A DNA stretch of 64,000 nucleotides from Rhineura floridana (taxonomy: Eukaryota; Chordata; Lepidosauria; Squamata; Rhineuridae), in the NCBI RefSeq assembly GCF_030035675.1, contig NC_084489.1:72941365-73005364 (forward strand). Reading direction: 5' to 3'. A program made the translations under genes and the position numbers. This document shows, in pieces, positions 40,571 to 50,126 of the stretch. Below the pieces are notes generated by a model. That model ran no database searches and had not been told where the DNA came from. It worked only from the letters and a program-made list of their open reading frames with translations. Position 1 is the first letter of the stretch. Each line of letters begins with the position of its first letter.

Positions 40571-41285
40571 TAAATCCAAATTTTGGTTACACAAGAGAGC
40601 ATGTCTTGCCATGTGATAAAGAAATGGTAACATATTTTTAACAGTTGCTCAACTGACAATTGGCAATCACTGGAGAAAAATAAATGCTCCATGCTAGACA
40701 ACTAGATTATGAAAATATGGGAGAATGTTCAGATGGTAAAAATGATGAATATTATGAGAGTAATGGAAAGTAGGCAGGTGAATAATTATTTTGTTGAAAG
40801 ACAGACCCCTTTTATTATGTATTAGTGTAAGAAAATACAGGAGAATTCTGAACCACAAATACTGTTGGAAACACTGTAAATATGTTATCTCTCTATTTAT
40901 TTGCCTTGTTGGTTCCTCCTCTTCCTTTTTTTCAAACAGGTTGTGTACATTGCATGTATTTATTGTGTGTATTTGGATTTGCAGCTTTTGAAAATGGTAT
41001 AAGCTGCTCCAGCAAACTTATATTGTATCAGTATGAAAACTTGATATAGATTCAACCAGGCAATCCCCACCTGCATCTGAAGTGGTATAGTCCAGGAACA
41101 GTTTTACTGCCTCATCTTCTATTTTTGTGAGTGAATTAGACCAAAATGATCATGAGCTCTGTATGGTGAAAGGAAACTCAGTTTAATACTTTAAGAGACA
41201 GGAATGGGAATTGGAATTCACAGCGCTTTTCTTACACATTACATTAGGGGCTTTGAACAAAGAGGCTGGCTTTATATTTTAAATA
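40571..41285. other. Intronic, nothing recognised
   Basis: AT-rich unique-looking sequence. Confidence 0.35.
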
Positions 41286-41289
41286 TCTT

Positions 41290-41370
41290 TTGTGTGTGTG
41301 TGTGTGTGTGTTTGTATATCCCACCCTTCCTCCCAGCAGGAGCCCAGGGGGCAATATAATCCTGCCTATA
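41290..41370 (-). mobile_element. L2 tail, antisense, with adjoining (TG)n
   Basis: (TG)11 at about 41290-41311 is followed by TATATCCCACCCTTCCTCCC and AGCAGGAGCCCAGGGGGC, the complement of the L2 CTGGGCTCCTGCTGGGAGG terminus. The TG run is probably a microsatellite grown from the element's A-rich tail. Confidence 0.75.
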
Positions 41371-41469
41371 TTATACCCAGGTTTGATCTGGAACTGTCTT
41401 TATTTTCCTCTTATTTTAACACTCCTTGAGCAGGTATAAATTCTTGCTCATGTTCTGCTTTCCTGATTT

Positions 41470-41830
41470 TTAGATTTTTGTTTACTTATTTAGATATTTA
41501 TAAACAGCTCTTTGATAGAAAATATAACGGTATGTACAGTGCAAAAACACAATACTACAACAACAGGAAAAAATAATGAATCAATAAAAAATTGGTTGCT
41601 TAAAAAATCAGGAACCCAAAGGCCTGTCCGTACAATAACAGTTATCTCTGAAAGAAAGCAGGAATGATTCCTGCTGATGTTCTATTGGCATGGAGTTCCA
41701 CAGGACACTAAAGGCTCAGTCTCTGGTAAAGGCCACCTGAACCTCAGGGGCATACAGGACCACCAAAATTGCCCCATCAGAAGATATTAATTCAGCCTTG
41801 TATTTAACAGCTCGCCTGGTTGCCATAGGT
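41470..41830 (-). mobile_element. LINE 3' end, antisense
   Basis: The minus strand holds CTGTGGAACTCCATGCCAAT, matching the LINE LWNSLP region, then GCCTTTGGGTTCCTGATTTT, a T-rich UTR and GAGCTGTTTATAAATATCTA. Same group as 1000-1335 and 37320-37540. Confidence 0.5.
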
Positions 41831-43300
41831 GTCAAGGAATTCAGTGCAGGTGAATGAGCAGGCTATCAGAGGAGGAAATGATTGCTCCCTCCTGTGCCAG
41901 CCTGGGATTCCATACTAGACGTAGAGGAAGGGTGCCCCTTTCCCCTGACAGCCAGCATGGAAATGCAAAAGAGGTAGAATAATCTATCCCTCTTTCTTTG
42001 CCTGCTTGGTAGAAGGCTTTCTTAAAAATTAGCTTGCTAAAAGGTTAGTGTTTCTATGCTAGCAGACGTCTACATGGCCTCTTAGTAGGCAAGTAAAAAA
42101 AAATCGCAGGCCCAGTAACAGGCCCATGTTAATTTATCATATTTTTGGTGGGGAGAGGGGGAATGGCTTGTATTTAAACTTTGCTTATCCTTCAGCTTCC
42201 CCTCCTGTTTTCAGCTGGAAAAAGTGCTCTGCAGCTCAAAAGCTTGCAATCTGGTCAGTGTAGCTGGCCTATGATCATAGGCTGAATCCTTCAATATTTT
42301 GTCTAATAATATCCATATTAATATAAGCATTCACATGTGTTCTACTAGCAATGTGATTATTAGCCTACATAACACATTCAGTGCTTGACATTACCGAACT
42401 CAATTAAAGTTTTGCCCTTGGCTTTGAAAGGAGCTGGCTCAATGTTCTTCTTAATATTGGGATACCGATACTGGAGTGTAAATGGGGCTCATTTTTTAAA
42501 AAAAAATTACTGGCAATCAGGAACAACAGGCTTCATAATGCAAACACATGATAACCTTTCCTTTTTCACATTACTGTTGCTTATACATCCTTAATCCATT
42601 CCATTCATCCTCCAGCTTTATCTCCTAGTTTTGAATTCCTTTCTCTATATATCATCTTGATTTTTATTCCATTATGTTATTATGCTAATTGATAAATTAA
42701 TTAGCAATTTGAGGTACAGGCATCCCCCCAAGTCTTGCTTGAGCCATTTATTATCTCGGCAGAAAAGCTGAGATGGAAATCCAGCCCCATAATTAATCAC
42801 CTCTTGTCTTGCATTCTTCATGAAGAGGGTTCCCCTCCTCCCACACACACTTTTTTATCTGGCCATTCATAAGGCCCATTCACAAGAGCCATTATCCTAG
42901 TATTGTGCAGGAGGAAGAGGGAGGGTATAAAGCTGGCCTCTCCCCCACAGATCACTCTGCCATTGGAATGTGTTTTTTCCCTAGCATGATTTTCCAGGAC
43001 AGCAGCCAGAATGAGCATGCAGCTCTTTTGCCAGCGTGACAAAGAACAGGTGTTGGCTCACAGCAAGCCTGGCCATGTTATTTATACAGTCAGTTCAGGA
43101 TGCAGTCTGTATAAAATAGTGCAAAGAGTTCATATATCTTCAGAATCTCTTTTCTTGACCCAAGTTGAGGTAATTGTTGGGCAGATCAATGTTTCAGTTT
43201 TGAAAAATGAAGGAACATTTGCTCCCGCATCAACCTGCTCATACCCTGAGGTCGCCTGCCAATATATTCTTCCAAGTGCTTCTGCTGTCCACAGGTGAGG
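41831..43300. other. Intronic, unique-looking with a possible conserved block
   Basis: 42640-42815 contains ATGCTAATTGATAAATTAAT, TAGCAATTTGAGGTACAGG, CCATTTATTATCTCGGC and CATAATTAATCACCTCTTG. Several homeodomain-type ATTA sites lie within 180 bp and no repeat signature is present, so it is an enhancer candidate only. Confidence 0.35.
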
Positions 43301-43305
43301 CAGGC

Positions 43306-43520
43306 CATAGAATCATAGAAGAGTAGAGTTGGAAGGGGCCTATAAGGCCATCAAGTCCAACCCCGGCTCAATGCAGGAATCCAAATCAAAGCATTCCCAA
43401 CAGATAGCTGTCCAGCTGCCTCTTGAAGGCCTCCAGTGTCGGTGAGCCCACTACCTCTCTAGGTAATCGGTTCCATTGTCGTATGGCTCTAACAGTTAGG
43501 AAGTTTTTCCTGGCACATTC
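43306..43520 (-). mobile_element. CR1 LINE 3' end
   Basis: On the + strand it begins CATAGAATCATAGAAGAGTA, the complement of the CR1 ATTCTATGATTCTATG terminus. AGTTGGAAGGGGCCTATAAG, CATCAAGTCCAACCCC, CTCTTGAAGGCCTCCAGTGT and CAGTTAGGAAGTTTTTCCTG follow. About 215 bp of 3' UTR; no coding part. Confidence 0.9.
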
Positions 43521-43524
43521 AGAA

Positions 43525-43797
43525 TGAAGGAAGTTTTGCTCATGGCATCCCATCCGTGGGAACTTTATTTTGCACCAACACTGCTTTCTTCCTGGTGCCG
43601 GACAATCTTTTAATTCGTCTGTGCCTTTTTTTAAAAAATTGAGTTTTGAACATTTTGATTTGTTAGTCTTGGGATTCTTGCAGCTTTTAAAATCTGTTGT
43701 CCTTAATACTATCTTGTTGCATTTTTGTGTTCACCATGGTTTTTAATGCTATAAACTGCCCTGGGGTCTTATGATGAAAGGTGGGATATGCGTCCCT
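43525..43797 (+). mobile_element. LINE 3' end
   Basis: CATCCCATCCGTGGGAACTT, TTGCACCAACACTGCTTTCT and CCTGGTGCCGGACAATCTTT correspond to the LINE LWNxxP...SLLSFR region. The UTR ends ATAAACTGCCCTGGGGTCTT and GAAAGGTGGGATATGCG. Confidence 0.6.
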
Positions 43798-43898
43798 AAA
43801 GAGCTAAAATGTTTCTCTTAAGGTGAGATTTCCAAACTGAAATTTAGAGGGCCAGAGATGGTGCTTGCTTGTCAGGATGTTGTAACGTTACTTTAACC

Positions 43899-44302
43899 TG
43901 GGGAAACGTGTTCAGTCTGAGGGCCACATTCCCGTCTGGGCAACCTTCCAGGGGCTGCATGTCAATGGCGGGTGGAGCAGAGCAATGAATGTACATTTTA
44001 CCTTTGTACATAAAGTTTCTGCACCAACCCCTTTCTGTCTTCCATCTTAGGCATTACTTGTTTCAATCAGTTTTTAATGTTGTATTTTAAATTGGTGTGA
44101 CCTTCCTTGGGTTGTTAAGGTGAAGGGTGGGTAATAAATCAAAATCGTCGTCGTCGGTGCTTAAGAATATATGCCAGCCAGACAAAAGCACTCAAGGTAG
44201 GGTGTGAAGCAGGGCCAATGAAGGGCATGTCTTAGTAAGAGCCCTGAGGCATAGAAAGCCTGGAGGGCCATGTTTGGCCTCGGCCTGAGGTTCCCACACC
44301 TG
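43899..44302. mobile_element. hAT-type element split by a LINE tail
   Basis: GAGGGCCACATTCCCGTCTG, GGCAACCTTCCAGGGGCTGC and, at the right, GGAGGGCCATGTTTGGCCTC and GAGGTTCCCACACCTG match the family at 7143-7517. The flanks CTTTAACC (43891-43898) and CCTTAACC (44303-44310) agree at 7 of 8 bases. A LINE tail of about 120 bp sits near the middle. Confidence 0.7.
44040..44158 (+). mobile_element. LINE tail nested in the hAT element
   Basis: CATCTTAGGCATTACTTGTT, TTTTTAATGTTGTATTTTAA, CCTTGGGTTGTTAAGGTGAA and GGGTGGGTAATAAATCAAAA are followed by (TCG)n. The exact junctions are not clear. Confidence 0.6.
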
Positions 44303-44310
44303 CCTTAACC

Positions 44311-44893
44311 ACTCCCAGAGCTGATGCATCTACACAGGCAGGCTAGGTCACTTCTTGGGGTGGCCTCCTTTGCTAGACAGTTTGTATGGTGTAGTAAACC
44401 ATAATTAGTGGTTTAACATGAACACACACTGAGCTACTCTGTTTTGTTCCTCCCTGATCACACCGGGGATCCCTGGGTGAAACCATGATCTCTGACTTAG
44501 CATTGTGCCCATACCAGATATTGTGGTTTGTTTCCCCCCATCCTGAGCCAGGAGGAGCGGGCAGAGTGCAGTACAAGTGATATGCTCATGTACAGTAAAC
44601 TACAATTTATGGCTTACTGTGATGGGTGAGCAAGATCAGTGAATGAATCCAGGCTCTTGCTGAATTTCCAGAGTGGCAAGCATCTCACTCACAAAGTCTG
44701 CCCCAGATGTTTCTACAGTGTTGCAAGGGATTCTAGGGGTGCTCAGTTTGTCTCCTCCTACTGAGACAAAAATCTTGAGCTGGCCTCTCCCTATTTCTAT
44801 TTATGACCCGGCTCTTTGCTTCCCCATTCTCGCTTATTATTGTAGATGCCTGACCTCTGTTGCCTTCCCTGTGTTGCAAGTGTCTGCTCTGTT
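44311..44893. other. Intronic, nothing recognised
   Basis: No exon or repeat end is identified between the two hAT copies. Confidence 0.35.
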
Positions 44894-44901
44894 GTCTATT
44901 G

Positions 44902-45101
44902 CAGTGATTCTCAAACGGTGCGCAAACTGGTGCACCGCAAGAGGTGGCTAGGTGTGCCGCGAATATTATGAAAGTATATTATTATTTTTATTCATAGTTT
45001 AAAATATATTTATATATTTTTACATTCATACATGAAGTGCGCCAGAAAATATTTATATGTTTTACAGTGCACCACGAACCAAAAAAGATTGAGAACCACT
45101 G
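44902..45101. mobile_element. hAT-Charlie-like MITE with perfect TSD
   Basis: The ends CAGTGATTCTCAA and TTGAGAACCACTG are the CAGTGGTTCTCAA termini of Charlie/MER5-type hAT elements. GTCTATTG is duplicated exactly at 44894-44901 and 45102-45109. 200 bp, with GGTGCACCGCAAGAGGTGGC and an AT-rich core; no transposase. Confidence 0.92.
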
Positions 45102-45384
45102 GTCTATTGTAAGCAGTGAGCGCAGAGCCCAACACATTGCTGCCAATACCATTATTTTGATTGTATTTCCTATAACAGCAAAAGGAGATCTCTATTTCCT
45201 CTAGTGTGGCAGATTAACCTTCAGTCATAGGAAACGGCTATCTTTGAACCTTTGAGAATGCCCCTTTAATCTGTTTGTTCTTGTTGTTGAGCAGACCATG
45301 TAATTGGATACAGTTGTGTCTGCATATAATACAAATGCAAATTGCTTTGAAAGTGGCTTTAAATGAAGACCATACATTTAAAAC

Positions 45385-45520
45385 CCAATTAAAGCACTTG
45401 GCCTCCCTCAAAGAATCCTGGGAACTGTAGTTTGTTAAGGGTGCTGGGAATTGTAGCTCTTTGTGGGGTAAACTGCAGTTCTCAGGATTCTTGGGGGAAA
45501 GCTTTAAATGTATGATATGT
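45385..45520. mobile_element. Harbinger-like MITE, partial
   Basis: CTCAAAGAATCCTGGGAACT, GTAGTTTGTTAAGGGTGCTG and AGTTCTCAGGATTCTTGGGG match the palindromic body of 3507-3799; the outer termini are lost. Confidence 0.6.
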
Positions 45521-46390
45521 ACGCTGCCTGACTCAATTGCCAATTTGGATCCCCTCCTCCAAAGAACCCAGAAAAGTTATTTTATGTGAGGAAGCTGCTG
45601 AGAGCTCCCTAGTGCCCCCACCCCCATATTGGAAGTAAAATTCCCTGCTTTATAAGATAAATGGGTTCAAATCTGTTGTGTAGACGTGCAGTGGGTCAGG
45701 ATGAACTTCCACTTGCCGTGGGCCCTTTTGAACCTCTTCATAATGCAGGCACTAACAAGGGCACAGTAAATGCTGCCTCCAAGTTGTGCTAACTCAAGAA
45801 CAAGCTAGAATAAATATCCAATATTTATTGGATAATTCAATATTTATTTCCGTGTTCCTTTTTATACTACTTGTAAGTCACTGTTTCCATCTCTGACTAG
45901 GAGCACCAATAAGATTTATCCGTCTAGGAAGAACTGGTCCTCACCAAATGTTCCATAATTTATATAGCAATTACTGTTTACTTGCTACCAAAGCAAAACC
46001 GCTTATGGATATGTCAGAGCAAGGAATGAGAGCTTCTAATTCAACATGAAGCATTTCAAGTAGGAAATGCACAGACTTTACTACTTAGAGGGTTCACTTC
46101 ACCAAGCATGGCTGTTCTGTCTGCATTCATTTTGTGGGGTATTCAACAAGAGGTCCACACAGACCACCTCCTATGCCCTCTCCACCCCATCATCAGCACA
46201 ATTACATCTCTCCTTCTCTGGGAGCACCAACTTAAATATTTTGGCATTTTTCTTTCCTATGTATTTCCCACCTGCTTGCATCCCATGATGATGCAAACTG
46301 GGAGCAGAGTGCCAGACAGAGCAGATGCAGACCATTTGTGCGTCATTTTGAACTTCGCTATTTTGGGGCAAACTCCACATAGGCATCACC
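45521..46390. other. Intronic, nothing recognised
   Basis: Includes an imperfect AT palindrome near 45815 (CCAATATTTATTGGATAATT). Open frames at 46067-46437 are unsupported. Confidence 0.35.
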
Positions 46391-46560
46391 TAGAGGGTTG
46401 CCAGCCTCAGGGCCTGAGAATGATTCTGTATCTTTAAGAGAAGAGAAAATTCAGCCAATGCAGGTTTTCTTGCAACACTATAATGGGAAAAAACACAAGG
46501 TGAAATGCTCCCTTCCCCCTGCACAACTTTTAAAGATACAGAAGGCCTCTTGGAAGCCAG
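46391..46560 (+). mobile_element. GGGTTGCCAG-type MITE
   Basis: AGAGGGTTGCCAGCCTCAGG at the left, GATTCTGTATCTTTAAGAG inside, and TAAAGATACAGAAGGCCTCT, TGGAAGCCAGGCAG at the right. It mirrors the minus-strand copy at 26917-27082. Confidence 0.65.
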
Positions 46561-46599
46561 GCAGTGTTTTATGCAGATCTTGTGGTGATTTATTTATTT

Positions 46600-46747
46600 A
46601 TTTAGCTTTGATTGTTGGTTTTATTTGGTTTTGACATTGTATTGGTATTGCTTTTAAATCTATTTTTATTGTATTTTTTATTTTATTAATTTATAGGATT
46701 TATGAACTGCCCAGAGGAATTGATGGGAAGTATAAAAATGTCAAATA
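46600..46747 (+). mobile_element. LINE 3' tail
   Basis: A T-rich UTR then TTATGAACTGCCCAGAGGAA, GATGGGAAGTATAAAAATGT, an L2-like terminus without an (AAAT)n tail. Confidence 0.6.
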
Positions 46748-46814
46748 AGGAGGTTTATACATTCCCTCTGGACATGGGGCTTTGCTCAGCAATTTTAAAC
46801 TGTGATTTCACTAA

Positions 46815-46935
46815 ACATTTAGGAACACAGGATACTGCCTTAAAGTGAGCTAGATCATTAGTCCACGTACTTTGGTATTGTCTACATTGTCCTAAACGAG
46901 ATCAGTAATGGGAGATAAGGTTCTCTGAAAGCCAC
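46815..46935 (-). repeat. tRNA-derived SINE 3' end, antisense
   Basis: The + strand AGGAACACAGGATACTGCCT, GTGAGCTAGATCATTAGTCC and TTTGGTATTGTCTACATTG is the complement of the GACAATACTGAGCTAGATGG...GCAGCTTCCTGTGTTCC end of the 53434-53625 family. Confidence 0.7.
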
Positions 46936-47734
46936 CTTGCCCAGCGCTACCAATCTTCCACTGCAGTGCACAGGCAGAGGAGAGCGTTTGATGTGATTTA
47001 GGATGCACTTGGTGACAATGAGCCCAAACAATTCTGGCTGTCATCCTGCTTGAATTAAGTGAGCATCTTACAACATTCCAAAGAATGCTCTAAAATGCAC
47101 ATTACAATTAACAAAGTAGATGTGTTCCTGGACATTACTTCTTTGACAGAAATGTTGGTGCCAGGGGCAGGAATAACATGGAAAGAAAAGGGATAGGTTC
47201 CTACACCACAAAAAAGAAGAGCAGTTCAACATATTTCAGCAAACGTTTTCACCAAAACTAACAGTAGGCATGTCTGAAATGAAACAACCACATCAGGTAA
47301 GCCTTGCATACAGACCACTTGAAGGCTTCTTCCAAAATGCATCCAGGGATACCCGCCTTGCTTTTTTTATTTAATCAGGTAGCATCTTGCTATAGCAATC
47401 TAAAGCTCTGAGCATAGTTCTCCTCCTTGTATACTCAAACAGGAAGGCAAGAGGCAGCCGCCACCACTGCCCTGTGTTTGGTCTCTCTCTCTGCCACCCT
47501 CCCCTACACTTGAGCAGACGTGTGTGCAGTAAACGGTCCTTCTAGGGCACCTGAAGCACTGTTTACTGCAGAGGTTATTGCACCACCTGGCAAGGAGTGC
47601 CATTCAAGTCACGCATGACAAGAAGCCACATTCTGACTGTGTCAGAGTGTGTGTCTCCTCCATGTCCCCCACACCCAAAAAAGACTTTGTTAAAAGGAGT
47701 TTCTTTCCTGGAGGATTTGTTAACTGAGGTATTA
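46936..47734. other. Intronic, nothing recognised
   Basis: No feature supported. Both-strand short frames at 47400-47800 carry no domain. Confidence 0.35.
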
Positions 47735-47930
47735 CTGTATAAGCTGCAATATACCAAGTCAAATCATTGGTCCATCAAGCTCATTCTTCCCCAGCCTTGA
47801 AAAGGAAGCTTTTCAATCTAGCTCAGTGCTGTCTTCACTGACTGGCAGCAGCTGTCTAGGGTTTCAGACAGGGGTTTCTCCCTGCCCTACCTGGAGGTGC
47901 CGGGGACCGAAAGGAACTTTCTGCTGATTC
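47735..47930 (-). repeat. tRNA-derived SINE, antisense
   Basis: The minus strand reads GCACCTCCAGGTAGGGCAGG, GAAACCCCTGTCTGAAACCC, GCTGCTGCCAGTCAGTGAAG and CTTGATGGACCAATGATTTG. It lacks the outermost tRNA head. Confidence 0.75.
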
Positions 47931-47934
47931 ATTC

Positions 47935-48018
47935 TTCAGATGTTTTGGGTTACATAATCTCCCATAACCTTTGATCATTGGCCATGGTAGCTGGGCTGAT
48001 GGGAATTGTAGACTAAAA
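47935..48018. mobile_element. hAT-type MITE, partial
   Basis: CAGATGTTTTGGGTTACATA, TTGATCATTGGCCATGGTAG and GCTGATGGGAATTGTAGACT are the central part of the CAGGGGTGG family; both ends are missing. Confidence 0.55.
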
Positions 48019-48022
48019 TTTT

Positions 48023-48222
48023 AATATGTTTAGTATGCGCTCACATTGTTTTAATCTTTTTAACATTTTAAATTTTAATGTGTTTTATATTGTTACATGT
48101 TTATTGTATTTTTTGATGTTTTCTTGTTCTTGTGAACCGCCCAGACAGCTTCGGCTATGGGGCGGCGGTCTATAAGTTTAATGAATGAAATAAATAAATA
48201 AATAAATAAATAAATAAAACAG
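48023..48222 (+). mobile_element. L2 LINE 3' tail
   Basis: A T-rich UTR, GTGAACCGCCCAGACAGCTT, CGGCTATGGGGCGGCGGTCT and seven AAAT units. Same tail subfamily as the L2 ending at 11405. Confidence 0.85.
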
Positions 48223-48227
48223 CTAGA

Positions 48228-48362
48228 GGGCACAAGGAATGCTGATCTAGGTCAATATTGTCTGCAGTGATTGGCAGCAGCTGTTCAGTTTCAGGCAGGA
48301 GTCTTTCCCAGCTCTACCTGGAGATGCATGCATGTTCTATTGCTGAGCTACAGCCCTTGCCC
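48228..48362 (-). repeat. tRNA-derived SINE, antisense
   Basis: The minus strand starts AAGGGCTGTAGCTCAGCAAT, then CATGCATGCATCTCCAGGTA, GCTGGGAAAGACTCCTGCCT and CAATATTGACCTAGATCAGC. A separate copy from 47735-47930, as the two share the same internal segment. Confidence 0.75.
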
Positions 48363-48399
48363 TAAGATTTGGGATCTTAACTGAGGGTAAGGCAACAAA

Positions 48400-48485
48400 C
48401 CTTGTCAACTGCCCAGAGAGCTTCGGCTATGGGACGCTATACAAATGTACTACTACTACTAATACTAATACTAATAATAATAAAA
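48400..48485 (+). mobile_element. L2 LINE tail with (CTA)-rich microsatellite
   Basis: TCAACTGCCCAGAGAGCTTC, GGCTATGGGACGCTATACAA then (CTA)n and (ATA)n in place of (AAAT)n. Confidence 0.75.
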
Positions 48486-50085
48486 ACCATGTTTAGTATT
48501 AACTATCACTAAAAGTTATGTCCGTGCCAGGTCAATATCTCTGAACTACTCAAAAACAATCTGCGAGTTGGTTCAAGAGTAGGTCAGAAAGATGCTGCTT
48601 CTTCCCTCCCCTAACAGCTGTTGGAAAGCATTGAAGGCGTTCAGTATTCTGATCATTTCAAATTGAAATTGCTAACAAAACATGTATCAATATAAGGACA
48701 TGTAGGGCACAAACGCTTCTGGTGCTGAGGAAAATTAATAAAGCAACTCATTAGCATGAGTTCAACTTGCTCCTCTTCTCTCTTCTAATTCATCGGCACA
48801 GATCCTGATTAACTGTAAAATATTCCCAGGTTTAGGACACACTGTCCTCCACCAGCAGCTTTAGCAGGAAAAGATTATTAGCAATGAACCGGGACTGTTC
48901 TCTCAGGAGAGCTTTGCAGATAAAATGACCAGGGAAAGAAATAGCACAACTTCTCAAATTAGCATAATTAGTAATTATCTCTTAATAGCCCCACTTGGCT
49001 TTAGAGACTTGGCACTTGAAATTCCGCTTAAAGTTCAGTGAGGAAAAACAAATTTCACGCTGAAAATGTCTCAATAACACAGCTGAGCTGCTGAGGTAAT
49101 CGTCTGGTATAGGTAAAGGGTTGGAGATGAGCATATGGATGGCCGACGCATTTGTGCTGTGTTTGTGTTTACGTGTGGGTGAAAGCACTAAACAAAGGTG
49201 CAATTGCAGCCCTTCATTTAGGTCAATTTCCTTTATTTCTCCCTCATGGAAAAAAGGGGGGATATGGTAGCTAATTAGCACAGACCTGCAGTTCTTTGCC
49301 TTGAATAGTGCAACTTTCCCCCACCCCAAACCTATCAAAGGGAAAGGAGAGGGAGGAGAATAACAGACAAGTTAATAAAGGAAACAGAAAGGTGCATTGC
49401 AGCTAGCCAGCGGCAGAATAAAACCTTTTTAATACAACTCCTAAATGTGAAGACTTCAGGCCAAAATCAAATGGGGAGAAATGATAGTCTTATTTCTTTT
49501 TCCTGGTTCTTGGTGAAAAAAGCAAACCTCTCACAATGTTGTTGGCATCTCTGAGAGTTATGTCTTTTTTTTTTTTACATTTGACACATTCAAAAGCCAC
49601 CCAGTCCTCACTTCTTCCCCCCCACCCTCCAACAAAGCAAGGATCTGGCTGAATGTGAATTGAGTCAATCTTTATAACTTACTAATAAATCACATCTGAT
49701 TTACACATGGCATGGTTAACTTGGCCCAAGTGTGGTTTCAGAGGATAATCCGAAGCCACGGGTCATGATTATAGTAGTTGCCTGATTTTTTTTTACTTTT
49801 TTTGATAGAGAAGGAAAGTGAGGGTATAAACCCCTGGTGTAATTAGAGAAAGAAACCAAGGGTATAAATTCCTGGTGTGATCAGATTATGTCACTCATGT
49901 GCATGAAGCAAAGGGAATCTCAAGGAGAAGGATCGGGAGAACTTGCTAGTTGGAAGTGGCATAGATCTCTAAAACAAGGAAAGAAGCTTTTGATGGGTAT
50001 CAATCCTTTGTTGAAATAAGACAGGAGAGGTGCGGAATCCTGTGAGGTCAGTTTGGGGAGGGATGGGTGAGATGAGTAGCAGCTA
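48486..50085. other. Intronic, long unique block with possible conserved core
   Basis: 48740-49330 has no repeat signature and is rich in ATTA/TAAT sites (AAATTAGCATAATTAGTAAT, TATCTCTTAATAGCCCCAC) with a retained E-box CAGCTG. This composition is typical of deeply conserved enhancers. Inference only. Confidence 0.4.
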
Positions 50086-50126
50086 AGGATGGGCAAGAAT
50101 TCAGCTGAATTCAGATTTAGCACCAG

